Positions 13,339 through 22,126 of a stretch of 30,745 bases of DNA are shown piece after piece. Each line of letters starts with the position of its first letter. Positions within the stretch are counted from its first letter, which is position 1. Origin of the DNA: Treponema sp. UBA937 (lineage in GTDB: Bacteria > Spirochaetota > Spirochaetia > Treponematales > Breznakiellaceae); the NCBI GenBank assembly GCA_002293455.1, contig DBDH01000115.1:1-30745 (forward strand), given 5' to 3'. A program made the position numbers and the translations under genes. The notes below the pieces were generated by a model that made no database searches, was not told where the DNA came from, and worked only from the letters and a program-made list of their open reading frames with translations.

Positions 13339-14162
13339 AAAAATCGGAAACCGGAATGGAAATGGATTTGCAATGGTTTGCAGACGAAGGTACGGGTACC
13401 GGTGCGGATGCTGCGGGAGGGGACCAGTCCTCCGGAACCGAAGACTCACTTGAAAATATTATGACTGGCGGTGATGACCACGGAAAAGAAGGCGCTAACG
13501 GTAAATCGGACACGCCTCCCTCTTCTGATGGAAAAACCGAAGAAATCAAATTGGCTCCTTGGGCGGAGCAGTTACCGAATGAGATAAAAGGGAATCCCGA
13601 ACTTGCTAAGCGTTTGGCCGGGTTTAAGACAATCGGAGATTTGGCAAAATCTCATCTTGATCTTGATACACAGTTAAGCGCCGTGAAGAAAGGTATTCCC
13701 GAATCTGCTGACGGGTACGAAATCGCCAAGGACAAGGACGCTGCTGATTTTGTGAAACTTGCTCACTCGGTAAAGCTGAATAATGAGCAGGCAAGCACAT
13801 TGTACAAGCAGCTTACATCGGCTGGGGAAAACATGATTAAGGCGGTGCGAGAAAAACAGCAGGAAAAACAGAGAACTGAACTGCTTGCAACGGAAACCGC
13901 GTTGAAAAAGGAATATGGGGCGAAGTACCCGGAAAAGATTGAACTTTTGAGGCGCGGTCTTGGTGTTGCGGGAAAAGAAGTTTCCGCTGTTTTACAAAGC
14001 GCCGGACTTTCCGGTAATCCTCATATTGTGAAAGCGTTTATTACGCTTGGAGAACTTACCGCTGAATCGGGCGGAGCCCGCGGAGGTGGAGCGCCTAAAA
14101 AACCTATATCGGTTTTGGAAGGCGGATCATTTGAATTTGAAGGAGTAAGCAATGGCGGTTAA
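13335..14162 (+). CDS. Capsid scaffolding protein
   Basis: 275 residues. The N-terminal 75 residues are acidic and disordered (MEMDLQWFADEG, then Gly, Asp, Ser and Glu), the middle is helical (LAPWAEQLPNEIKG, GFKTIGDLAKSHLDLDTQL) and residues 150-200 form a charged coiled coil. This matches scaffolds of T7/BPP-1-type phages, which guide capsid protein assembly and then leave. Gene order, immediately before the capsid gene, is the strongest evidence. Overlaps the capsid ATG by 11 nt. Confidence 0.75.
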   Translation: MKKSETGMEMDLQWFADEGTGTGADAAGGDQSSGTEDSLENIMTGGDDHGKEGANGKSDTPPSSDGKTEEIKLAPWAEQLPNEIKGNPELAKRLAGFKTIGDLAKSHLDLDTQLSAVKKGIPESADGYEIAKDKDAADFVKLAHSVKLNNEQASTLYKQLTSAGENMIKAVREKQQEKQRTELLATETALKKEYGAKYPEKIELLRRGLGVAGKEVSAVLQSAGLSGNPHIVKAFITLGELTAESGGARGGGAPKKPISVLEGGSFEFEGVSNGG

Positions 14163-15114
14163 AAATATAATCGATCAGATGACAGCGCTTGAAGCTGTCA
14201 ACCGATCACAACAGCCGGATGCGTTCAGGATTATTGAATGTATGAGTCAAACAAACGAAATGCTGCTTGACATGCCTGCGATGGAAGCTAACGACGGAAC
14301 CGTTCACGTGACTTTGCGAAGAACGAGTATTCCGGGAGGAATGCACCGGGTTTATAACCAAGGTGTTAAGACTGCCGCAAGTCAGACAAAAACTTTTAAA
14401 GACATCATAACGATGCTTGCAGCGTATTCTATCGTTGACAAAAAAATGGTTGATCAATCGGGTAATCCTCAACAGCTTCTGATGACTGAAGCAATCGCAT
14501 TTCTTAACGGGATGGGTATTGATCAAGCCCGTGATCTTATCTATGGGGATTCGTCTAAAGAAGCCGCGGAGATTGACGGTCTTCACAAGCGGTATGTCAA
14601 TATTGAAAAGGATTCTGTCGTATCTCTTGGCGGTACGGGCAGTGATCTTACCAGTGTTTTCTTGGTTGCTGTTGGTCCCAGTCTCTGTCATTTGATTTAT
14701 CCGCGCGGATCAAAATCGGTGGGTGTTAATCGGCGGGACCTCGGCGAACAGACCAGACAAGACAAAAACGGCGGTGATTTCCAGGCGTATGTAAATCTCT
14801 TTGAAGCCGATTACGGTATTTCCGTTCGTGATCCGCGCGCGGTAAAGCGCATTTGCAATATCCCACCTGACGCTACCGGTGCGGACATTGTTGATAAGGT
14901 TCTCACGCTCAAACGGAAATTGCCCGCGGGATCTCAAAACATAATCCTTTACGCTAACGGCGATATTCTGGATAAAATCGACAAAGCTGTGATCCATAAG
15001 GAAAATGTTGCTCATACTGCTACCGATCCTTGGGGCCGTGAAATCACCATGATTCGGAACATCCGCTGCCGTCAGATGGATGTTATTCTCAACACGGAAA
15101 GTCAGTTGACTTAA
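14152..15114 (+). CDS. Major capsid protein (GP7/Bbp17-type)
   Basis: ATG 14152 follows AAGGAG. The 320-residue product resembles the BPP-1 Bbp17 / GP7 family: an N-terminal arm with RIIECMSQTNEMLLDMP, then VTLRRTSIPGGMHRVYNQGV, a helix pair ITMLAAYSIVDKKMVDQSGN, FLNGMGIDQARDLIYGDSS and the DYGISVRDPRAVKRICNI block. It adopts the HK97 fold and forms the shell. Length (usually 310-340) and context agree. Confidence 0.88.
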   Translation: MAVKNIIDQMTALEAVNRSQQPDAFRIIECMSQTNEMLLDMPAMEANDGTVHVTLRRTSIPGGMHRVYNQGVKTAASQTKTFKDIITMLAAYSIVDKKMVDQSGNPQQLLMTEAIAFLNGMGIDQARDLIYGDSSKEAAEIDGLHKRYVNIEKDSVVSLGGTGSDLTSVFLVAVGPSLCHLIYPRGSKSVGVNRRDLGEQTRQDKNGGDFQAYVNLFEADYGISVRDPRAVKRICNIPPDATGADIVDKVLTLKRKLPAGSQNIILYANGDILDKIDKAVIHKENVAHTATDPWGREITMIRNIRCRQMDVILNTESQLT

Positions 15115-15128
15115 AAAGGAGTGAAATA

Positions 15129-15497
15129 ATGGGTAATTTTGCGCTTGATGCATTGCTTCATTTTGGAAGCATTCCCGTTACCGCCGGAGAAGCTGTACTT
15201 CCGAATGTGATTAACTTCGGAAAGTACGGTCCCATGGAAGGTAAACCGATTGGCATATATGCCGAAGAAGCGGTTACCGGAACGGTCACGGTAAAAATTT
15301 ATTCCGGCAATACCGATGCCGCCGGGGATTTGGTTCAAACGTCCAGAGCGTTTTCCGCTGATGAAATTAACAGCGGCAAGATGAAAGTGTATGTTCCGGT
15401 ACTTCCCGATGATGCGGAGTTTATCAAAGTGTCTGTAACCGGAAGCGCCGCGGGCGGTGAGATTGAATCTTACCTTGAATCTTACGCCGGTAAGTAA
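15129..15497 (+). CDS. Capsid cement protein (Bbp16-like)
   Basis: 122 residues from ATG 15129, 14 nt after the capsid gene, with AAGGAG. The protein is mostly predicted beta strand (GKPIGIYAEEAVTGTVTVKI, DDAEFIKVSVTGSAAGG), as expected for the jelly-roll cement protein Bbp16 that follows Bbp17 in BPP-1-like phages. It stabilises the expanded capsid. Assignment rests on order, size and strand pattern. Confidence 0.6.
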   Translation: MGNFALDALLHFGSIPVTAGEAVLPNVINFGKYGPMEGKPIGIYAEEAVTGTVTVKIYSGNTDAAGDLVQTSRAFSADEINSGKMKVYVPVLPDDAEFIKVSVTGSAAGGEIESYLESYAGK

Positions 15498-15508
15498 GGG
15501 GGGAGATT

Positions 15509-15808
15509 ATGGGAAATAATAATCAATCCGAGGAAGCAAGAAAAGCGGAAGAAGCGGCGAAGACCGCTGAGGAAGCTACAAAGCTTGAAGAAGCCAGGAA
15601 GGCGGCAGAAGCTGAGGAAGCAAGAAAGGCGGAAGAGGCGGTGAAGGCCGCTGAGGAAGTTGCGAAGCAAGGCAATCTTTTTGACAAAAAAGAATTCGTC
15701 TACAGGTTCACGGAAGATTGTCTTTTCCGCGGTGTGTATCGGTACAAGGGGGATGAAGTGACGTTCCCCGCAGAAACGGAAGTTCCGCACGCTGAACGCG
15801 TGAAGTAA
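15509..15808 (+). CDS. Glu/Ala-rich coiled-coil protein with basic tail
   Basis: 99 residues after GGGGGAG. Residues 8-53 are a helix of repeated EEARKAEEA and AEEA units (a long charged coil); residues 55-99 form a compact domain (FVYRFTEDCLFRGVYRYKGD). An internal direct repeat of 48 nt (15530-15577 and 15614-15661, 43 of 48 identical) created the coil. Lies between cement and tail adaptor. Possibly a minor head protein; family unknown. Confidence 0.55.
   Translation: MGNNNQSEEARKAEEAAKTAEEATKLEEARKAAEAEEARKAEEAVKAAEEVAKQGNLFDKKEFVYRFTEDCLFRGVYRYKGDEVTFPAETEVPHAERVK
15530..15661 (+). repeat. 48-nt direct repeat in the coiled-coil gene
   Basis: Two 48-nt units, at 15530-15577 and 15614-15661 (84-nt offset), are identical at 43 of 48 positions and in the same frame, each encoding EEARKAEEA plus seven residues. 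They show recent duplication inside the coil. Confidence 0.6.
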
Positions 15809-15813
15809 TTTCT

Positions 15814-15828
15814 GGACCTGAAGGGTCC
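15814..15828 (+). promoter_or_regulatory. Short hairpin between coiled-coil and adaptor genes
   Basis: GGACC (15814-15818) pairs with GGTCC (15824-15828) around TGAAG. There is no T-run after it, so it is not a typical terminator. It lies just before the GGTGAGG ribosome site of the next gene and may affect its translation. Confidence 0.3.
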
Positions 15829-15844
15829 TATGGTGAGGTTAAAT

Positions 15845-16675
15845 ATGAATATGGACATACATCTTGTAAATAGGGCCCTTCTTAACATTGGTCAATATCC
15901 GCTTTCGGAAGCTGATAGGACGAATGAAAACACGACCTTTGTGTTGTGCAAGAACTTTTACATTGAAACATTCCTTGAGGCGCTTTCCGAGGTTGAATGG
16001 ACCGGAGGAAGGAAGCGTGCAAGGCTTGTATTAACGGGAAGGCCGGTCATGAAGAATGACCGGTATCAATTTGCGTATGATATGCCGTTTGATTGTGCTA
16101 AGCCGATTGAATTACAGAATAATGAATACTTTCTGGTCGAGGACCGGATTATATATACCGATGTGAAAGACGCGGAATTGCTTTATGTGTCTAACGGAAA
16201 GGTTTTGAGGAAGCTGAAATCGATCAGCGCACCGCGTCCCGGGGAATTGCCGGATATGGAATATCTTACAGGAGGAAGGCCGGGTGATAATCCTGACGTA
16301 ACGCTGCGAGCCGGGGGACCGCGTGATCTTCCGAAAGAAATACCGGAAGGCTATGACAAAGTTCCGCTTCCCGAAGAAGAGAACACCGATGATTTTCCTG
16401 ATTACACGGCTTTGCAATACGAGCCTAAGTTTTATCAATATGTCGAGACAATGCTTTCGGCGAAGTTCTCGATGAAACTTTCCAATGATCCTGCTTTGAG
16501 TAATAACCTTTTACAAAAGGCAATGCTGATTAAAGATGAGGCATACAATACAAGTAAAAGCAGTAAGGCCGCTAAGGAAAACGGGCAGGCTTGGTGGGGT
16601 GATGAATTGGGAATTACCAGCGGAAGCCGCGAGCTTGATCATTTGGGAAATATGATGAGGAAGGATCGATGGTAA
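15845..16675 (+). CDS. Head-tail adaptor / tail tubular protein A-like
   Basis: 276 residues; ATG 15845 fits the ribosome site GGTGAGG, an earlier ATG at 15830 lacks one. The N-terminal DIHLVNRALLNIGQYPLSEA, the SEVEWTGGRKRARL block and YQFAYDMPFDCAKPIEL followed by an LLYVSN stretch resemble the tail tubular A / gp11-type adaptors of podoviruses. It forms the ring under the portal. Residues about 140-185 are a Pro/Gly-rich loop (GELPDMEYLTGGRPGDNPD ...) not usual in the family. The C-terminus overlaps the nozzle start by 7 nt. Confidence 0.7.
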   Translation: MNMDIHLVNRALLNIGQYPLSEADRTNENTTFVLCKNFYIETFLEALSEVEWTGGRKRARLVLTGRPVMKNDRYQFAYDMPFDCAKPIELQNNEYFLVEDRIIYTDVKDAELLYVSNGKVLRKLKSISAPRPGELPDMEYLTGGRPGDNPDVTLRAGGPRDLPKEIPEGYDKVPLPEEENTDDFPDYTALQYEPKFYQYVETMLSAKFSMKLSNDPALSNNLLQKAMLIKDEAYNTSKSSKAAKENGQAWWGDELGITSGSRELDHLGNMMRKDRW

Positions 16676-19092
16676 TTACAAACTTTTCGTCAGGTGAATT
16701 GTCGGCCCGACTCTTTGGAAGAATTGATCTTGGTCAGTATTACCAAGGCGTGTCGAAGCTTGAGAATTTCAATGTGATTCCGACCGGGGGAATCAGCAAG
16801 CGGAACGGGACAAGAAGGCTTGCTGAGCTTCCGGCGAACGGCAGGCTGATTCCGTTTATTGTGGACCGGGATAATCCAGTGATTATCTATTTGTCAGTTA
16901 ACAGAATATCCCTTTTATATCCGCAAGAAGATCATTCGGTTATCGAAAGAGTGTTGAGTATTACCAATTTTAACGGTTACAGAACTCTGGAAGAAATTGC
17001 GGAAGTGCAGCACGCGCAGAATTACAAGACGATGGTGTTTGCTCATAAAAAGTATCCGCCGATTGTGATTACGCTTGATGATAATCTTATGCCTTCAGGC
17101 AGAATTTTTGTGCCGAATGTTACTGCTGAAATTCAAACGGGTGATGATGTTACAGAGCGTGATCTTAACGAATTTCTGCATAAGGATGAAATCAATGAAG
17201 GCGATGATGCGGTTTACACGGAGAGCAGGTGGCTGACAAAAGAAGATCAGTACCCGGGATGCGTTTCTTTCTTTGCTGGCCGTTTGGTGTTTGCCGGCAC
17301 GAAACAATCCCCTCAGCGAATTTTTGTAAGTAAGGTTATTACAAAGCCTGAAGATATTTATTCGTTTGCTACATTTCAATTTTTTTTAACGGCACAGCGG
17401 GATTATGTTGTCGTGAAGGGATCACTTAACTCAGATAATCTGCGTGAATTAAAATTTGATGATATAGAATATGGCCTTAGATTTTCTGCTTATCTTCCTG
17501 ATTACATTATTGATTCAGATTTTTTCCCTCCAGACACACGAATAACGCAATTGCAAGGAAACATTTTAACGCTTAGTAAAGAAGCTACGATCACGGGTAC
17601 TTGGTCTTCTATTGAGAAGGAAGTAACCGCACTTGAAAAAAAATTCAATAACTATAATAAAAACAAAAGTGATTTTGTTTCTGTTGGAGAGGGGAGCAGA
17701 TATCAGGGAATGAGTTACTATTCATTATCGTATGGAGTATCCAACTTTATTATAAGACATAACTATTATCCTAATGACGGAGAACCAACAGTAGAATTTA
17801 TCGATGAATATTTACCACGCGATATGGCACGTTCAAATAACCTTATAAATGATATAAAAGATGAAATTTCAAAACGAATACGGCTTGGTCTCGCACTTAT
17901 GACTGAAAGCACTATTAATGAAGATACATTACTGAGCATTGCTTCTGAGATAGCTCCTAAAGTTTTAGAAACTATGCAATACGTACTCAAAGGACCAGAA
18001 GGCGTTGATGACATACACTATTACGATTATGGGAATGTAATTCGTGCGAATGTTGAACAGCGCACAAAAGAAATGACAAACGTCTATATCCCATTCTACA
18101 CAAAGAAAATTATCAGTGATAAATATCCTATTGCATCCGACGGGTTTACTTTTGAAATAGCCTCCGATAAAAGTGATGCCATTCAATGGCTGGCGTTGAA
18201 TAAAAGTCTTATCGTGGGAACGGAGATGTCCGAGTGGGTTATCCCTTCCGGTATTACGGCGCTTAATCTCCAAGCGATTCTTAACTCTCGATATGGCAGT
18301 GATCATATTCAGGGTACCGCTATTGGGGATGCGGTTTGTTTTTTTCAGTCAGGGAAAAAATCGCTGGTGGAGTATTATATTCCGCAGCAGGATACTAATT
18401 TCCGGGCAAACAATATGGTCATGATGAATGAGGAAATATTCCTTGACGCGGTGCCTGTTGAGTTTGATTTTATGTCTACGCCATTCACACGAATTCTTAT
18501 CACCTTAACGGATGGGAGTCTTGCGGTTCTGCTTTACGAGCGAAGGACCGGTACTTTTGCCTGGGGGCATTTCCGTATGAAGCATGGGAAGATTCTTTCT
18601 GCCGCAACCTTTCCCGGACGAACTGATAATGATGAAGCGTATTTATTAGTTAAGCAGGGGATCAAATGTTATTTGGAATACTACCGGCAGAATGATCCGG
18701 TGTTTCTTGATAGTTACAGTCTGGAAAGCAAACCGATTGGGGAATATGTTGAAGGTGAGAAGCGAGGCGGATTTATCGGAGAACCAATCGAAGCGGTAGT
18801 GCGGTCAATGCCTATCCTTGGCAACGACAAAATGAAGCCCCAGAATATTAAATCTCTGCAAGTTCGTTTTCATGACAGTTATCTTCCTAAAGTAAAATCT
18901 TCTTACGGAGATACGGAAAACGCCGGTAAAACAAAAGAAGTAAAAACAGACACTATTCCGAATAAAGAACCATATACCGGAATTATTAAAGTTCCGTTCC
19001 CCGGTGTTTATGAGCACGATGTTTTTATTGAGTTTGTCCATGACAAACCTACACGATGCCAGATATTGGCGGTGAATGCGGAGGCAAACTGA
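16669..19092 (+). CDS. Tail nozzle (tail tubular protein B-like)
   Basis: 807 residues. The N-terminus (TNFSSGELSARLFGRIDLGQ, YYQGVSKLENFNVIPTGGIS, KRNGTRRLAEL) is the usual opening of podoviral nozzle proteins, and FAGTKQSPQRIFVSK, SDAIQWLALNKSLIVGTEMS and the ALNLQAILNSRYGSD block are also family-like. It forms the distal tail tube. About 230 residues (around 241-485; nt 17390-18120) fall between two conserved blocks, are richer in AT and in Asn/Lys/Ile/Tyr, and look like an inserted domain. The stop overlaps the next ATG (TGATG). Confidence 0.8.
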   Translation: MVITNFSSGELSARLFGRIDLGQYYQGVSKLENFNVIPTGGISKRNGTRRLAELPANGRLIPFIVDRDNPVIIYLSVNRISLLYPQEDHSVIERVLSITNFNGYRTLEEIAEVQHAQNYKTMVFAHKKYPPIVITLDDNLMPSGRIFVPNVTAEIQTGDDVTERDLNEFLHKDEINEGDDAVYTESRWLTKEDQYPGCVSFFAGRLVFAGTKQSPQRIFVSKVITKPEDIYSFATFQFFLTAQRDYVVVKGSLNSDNLRELKFDDIEYGLRFSAYLPDYIIDSDFFPPDTRITQLQGNILTLSKEATITGTWSSIEKEVTALEKKFNNYNKNKSDFVSVGEGSRYQGMSYYSLSYGVSNFIIRHNYYPNDGEPTVEFIDEYLPRDMARSNNLINDIKDEISKRIRLGLALMTESTINEDTLLSIASEIAPKVLETMQYVLKGPEGVDDIHYYDYGNVIRANVEQRTKEMTNVYIPFYTKKIISDKYPIASDGFTFEIASDKSDAIQWLALNKSLIVGTEMSEWVIPSGITALNLQAILNSRYGSDHIQGTAIGDAVCFFQSGKKSLVEYYIPQQDTNFRANNMVMMNEEIFLDAVPVEFDFMSTPFTRILITLTDGSLAVLLYERRTGTFAWGHFRMKHGKILSAATFPGRTDNDEAYLLVKQGIKCYLEYYRQNDPVFLDSYSLESKPIGEYVEGEKRGGFIGEPIEAVVRSMPILGNDKMKPQNIKSLQVRFHDSYLPKVKSSYGDTENAGKTKEVKTDTIPNKEPYTGIIKVPFPGVYEHDVFIEFVHDKPTRCQILAVNAEAN

Positions 19093-19892
19093 TGGACCCT
19101 ATTTTACCTTGGATTTTGGGAGGCCTTACTCTTTTAGGCGGAATCTTTGGTGGTATTTCTACATCGCAACAAGCGGATAGAGAAAGAGAACGTATTGAAC
19201 ATGAGAAAGAGATGGCTCGGAGACAATACGAACTTGGAAAGGCTTTTTCTGATGAACAGTATGATCTGCAAAAGAATAAAGCCTTTAGCGATCTTACTCG
19301 CGCGGAGAATCTGCTTGATCAGAATGTTGATCTACAGATGGATGCTTTTAACAACAGCCTTTTGGCTCAGGCGTATCAGGTGCAGGACGCGCAAATTGGA
19401 ACGGAATCACAGATTGGACAAATGGAAGCCGCCGCCGGTTACAGTGGGGTTAAGGGTAATGAAACGAATAGCCTCCTTGCGGCCTATGCGGAAACGAATC
19501 TTGATCGAAGCATAGAAGCACAGAATCGAAATAATGATTCGTATCTTACGAATATGCTCGGTCAGGCCAATAATGCCTTGGATGAGATGGGCCTTGAAAG
19601 AGATTCATGGAATCCCGGAGGATACCGCTATGAGTCGAAAGAGGCGCAGGATAACTACAACAAAAAACTGGCTGATCTTGGTCAGGATAATTTTGATTGG
19701 TATATTGCACAAGCACAGCCAGATTTTCTTGACCTTGACCTTGACTATGTAACCGGTATCTTTGGCGGTGCTTCGGCCGGGCTGACTTTTGGGGCGAATA
19801 TGTATAATTTCGGCAGTAATTTTTTAGGGGGAGGAGGTTCTTCTCCTGCTGATTATATGAAGGGTTACCGCTTTGCGCCGGGGGCTAGATAA
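19092..19892 (+). CDS. Internal virion protein, helical with N-terminal hydrophobic segment
   Basis: 266 residues from ATG 19092, which overlaps the nozzle stop. Residues 4-22 (ILPWILGGLTLLGGIFGGI) are a hydrophobic segment; residues 24-100 form a charged coil (QQADREREREIEHEKEM-like), then Gln/Asn/Ala-rich helix and a Gly-rich C-terminus (FGGASAGLTFGANMYN). This is the build of podovirus internal proteins of the gp14 type, which form a channel in the host envelope during injection. Assigned on build and position. Confidence 0.5.
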   Translation: MDPILPWILGGLTLLGGIFGGISTSQQADRERERIEHEKEMARRQYELGKAFSDEQYDLQKNKAFSDLTRAENLLDQNVDLQMDAFNNSLLAQAYQVQDAQIGTESQIGQMEAAAGYSGVKGNETNSLLAAYAETNLDRSIEAQNRNNDSYLTNMLGQANNALDEMGLERDSWNPGGYRYESKEAQDNYNKKLADLGQDNFDWYIAQAQPDFLDLDLDYVTGIFGGASAGLTFGANMYNFGSNFLGGGGSSPADYMKGYRFAPGAR

Positions 19893-22123
19893 TGGCTAGA
19901 GCTACTTTGATGGATGCCTTTAATGCGGCAGCCGGGTTCGGAAATCAGGCACTGGGAATTGCGGGGCAATTACAAAAGGATGCTGCTGACGCCGAACAGG
20001 AACGCATTTTCTATGACTTCAGCCTCAAGGCAAATCAATTGATGGACCAGCTCCGCCGGTCTCCTTCTGCTTCCTATGCAACTATTCCTGAACAGTATAA
20101 AAAATTTCAGGATACTTTTTTTAATGATGCAAAAAAACAGGTAAAGAATGCCTATTCTATTCAGGCTCTTGATCGCATGTACCGGAATAGCGATATGCAA
20201 ATGCAGCCGCAGATTCAAGACCTTATGTTCAGGAAAGAGGTTGATTATTCTGTCAGTGAAAAAATGAAGAGTATTCAAAATGTCAATGAAAATCCGGGAT
20301 TGTCCGCCCAGCAAAAAATTTCGGATATATCAAATATTCTGATCGATGGTCATAACCGCGGGTATTATTCTTACGAATACATGAATACAGCCATTTCAAA
20401 ATATACCGCTGAGGCGGTTTTTAACCATGGTATATCTACGGTAGATCGAAAATATGAAGAGGCGATGACTTATTTTAGTGATCCGCTGCGGGACCAATCA
20501 AAAGATTCAGAATATTTACAAAATCTATCAAATCAATTAACGGAAGAATTACATGCACTATCGATGAACGATCCTCTGAATCCTGATTCTCTTATGATTT
20601 CTGTTCCGGGAATGAACGGCGGTTCGCTTCCGCTCAATATGGATATGACAGAAATAAAAAAGAATTTGGTTGAATATAACCAGGCAAGAAACACTGCGAT
20701 TAAAGAAGGCTGGCAGAGAGCAAACGGAGAAATTGCGTCTGATATTTGGAATAAAATGAATGGTCTTGATCCTAATGATCCTGGTTATATTCGTCAATAT
20801 AATGCATATGCCAGAGAAGGGAACTTGTTGCTTGAAAGATGGGACAGTGATCATTTTACGGAAGATCAGCAGAATGCGTATACGACACGTTTCAGATTAA
20901 AGGAAGATTCCAGTTCGTCATCGAGGTCTGGCGGTTCCAATGGAAGTATCAAGGGAATTTTTGATAGCTTGGTTCGGAGAAGATCAACAACTTTTGCGGA
21001 TTATCATGCAGGTGTTGCCGATGCTAATGTATTAAAAGCTCGGTTTATATCAGATATTCAAATAATTACAGACAAATTGGTAGACGGAGGCTATGAAGCA
21101 TTCATGGCTGAATACGGAGCGGAGATGGGGTTAGACACCTTTATTCCAGATGCTGTAAATGCGTTCTTTGAACAAAACAAAGACCTTCCTTCTGACATTT
21201 TAACTCCACTACAGACACATTTTAAATATCTTATTGCTCAAGCAAAAGATGACCCGGAAATGGTAGCAGAGCTCAATCGGGAACTGAATCATCTTATAGG
21301 TTATATGATTGATGCACTGGGAGATAGAGGTGTTAAATCAGTCGAATCAGTTCGTAAAGAAGTCAACGATCTTGCCGTAAAACTGGTATCTGATAGTATT
21401 AGCTATGCAAAATATACGCAAGACGGTGTGTCGTTATTCCAAAATAACGATAAAGGAAAAGCCGATTACCTGCGGGCAATGGCAGAAAATCCCGGAATGG
21501 TTTATCAAGATCACCTAGGAAATATCATTTATGCAGGGAACGATGCAACGCATACGGAAGCTCAGAAAGCATTGAGAGATGATCTTGCAACTATATTAGG
21601 CATAGAAGATAAATCAATTATTACACCATTTCTGGAATCGGAAGGTGCGGGAGATGTTAGCGGTAGTCTCAAGTTTAAGATAACAGAAGGGAAAGGATTG
21701 CAAAACGGAACCTATCGCTTTGTGCCTAACGGAAATTCGATAAGTCTTGAATACCTTAGTGTTACCGGCGAGTGGCTACCGCAAATAAATACCGAAGGAG
21801 TTGCAAGACGAAATTCTTTTGGCGAAATGGTACAACCAAACTCTACTACTGCAAATGAAGTTATTCGAGAAAGAGAACGTTTGGAACAAAAACAGACACA
21901 CGACGAAGAAACAGCATATTACAACAGCAGATCTGAAAATCTCGTTGAAGAACAACAATCCGTGCAGCAAATTATAGGTCTATCGTATAATAATCCTCCC
22001 CCTCTTGGATATAGCAGGAACGATTGGATTTCTTTAGACCCTGCAATAAAAGAAAGCATTATCAACAACTTTAAAAAGAACAGTCCTGAAGTATATCAAA
22101 GATGGATAGATTCATTGAGGTAA
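19892..22123 (+). CDS. Large internal virion protein (unrecognised)
   Basis: 743 residues, starting at the TAATG junction with the previous gene. The N-terminus (MARATLMDAFNAAAGFGNQA) is small-residue rich; then mostly helix throughout; a Ser-rich hinge (SSSSSRSGGSNGS, about residues 345-357) splits it into two parts. No catalytic motif such as a lytic transglycosylase block is visible. The position between the gp14-like protein and the giant protein corresponds to the inner-core proteins of podoviruses. The region after the hinge is richer in AT. Function is inferred from position only. Confidence 0.5.
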   Translation: MARATLMDAFNAAAGFGNQALGIAGQLQKDAADAEQERIFYDFSLKANQLMDQLRRSPSASYATIPEQYKKFQDTFFNDAKKQVKNAYSIQALDRMYRNSDMQMQPQIQDLMFRKEVDYSVSEKMKSIQNVNENPGLSAQQKISDISNILIDGHNRGYYSYEYMNTAISKYTAEAVFNHGISTVDRKYEEAMTYFSDPLRDQSKDSEYLQNLSNQLTEELHALSMNDPLNPDSLMISVPGMNGGSLPLNMDMTEIKKNLVEYNQARNTAIKEGWQRANGEIASDIWNKMNGLDPNDPGYIRQYNAYAREGNLLLERWDSDHFTEDQQNAYTTRFRLKEDSSSSSRSGGSNGSIKGIFDSLVRRRSTTFADYHAGVADANVLKARFISDIQIITDKLVDGGYEAFMAEYGAEMGLDTFIPDAVNAFFEQNKDLPSDILTPLQTHFKYLIAQAKDDPEMVAELNRELNHLIGYMIDALGDRGVKSVESVRKEVNDLAVKLVSDSISYAKYTQDGVSLFQNNDKGKADYLRAMAENPGMVYQDHLGNIIYAGNDATHTEAQKALRDDLATILGIEDKSIITPFLESEGAGDVSGSLKFKITEGKGLQNGTYRFVPNGNSISLEYLSVTGEWLPQINTEGVARRNSFGEMVQPNSTTANEVIRERERLEQKQTHDEETAYYNSRSENLVEEQQSVQQIIGLSYNNPPPLGYSRNDWISLDPAIKESIINNFKKNSPEVYQRWIDSLR

Positions 22124-22126
22124 TAC

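Noticed and set aside
14206..15153. Two long minus-strand frames (161 and 147 residues) opposite the capsid gene
   Set aside because: Codon structure of the capsid gene creates them; no start signals and no recognisable motif.
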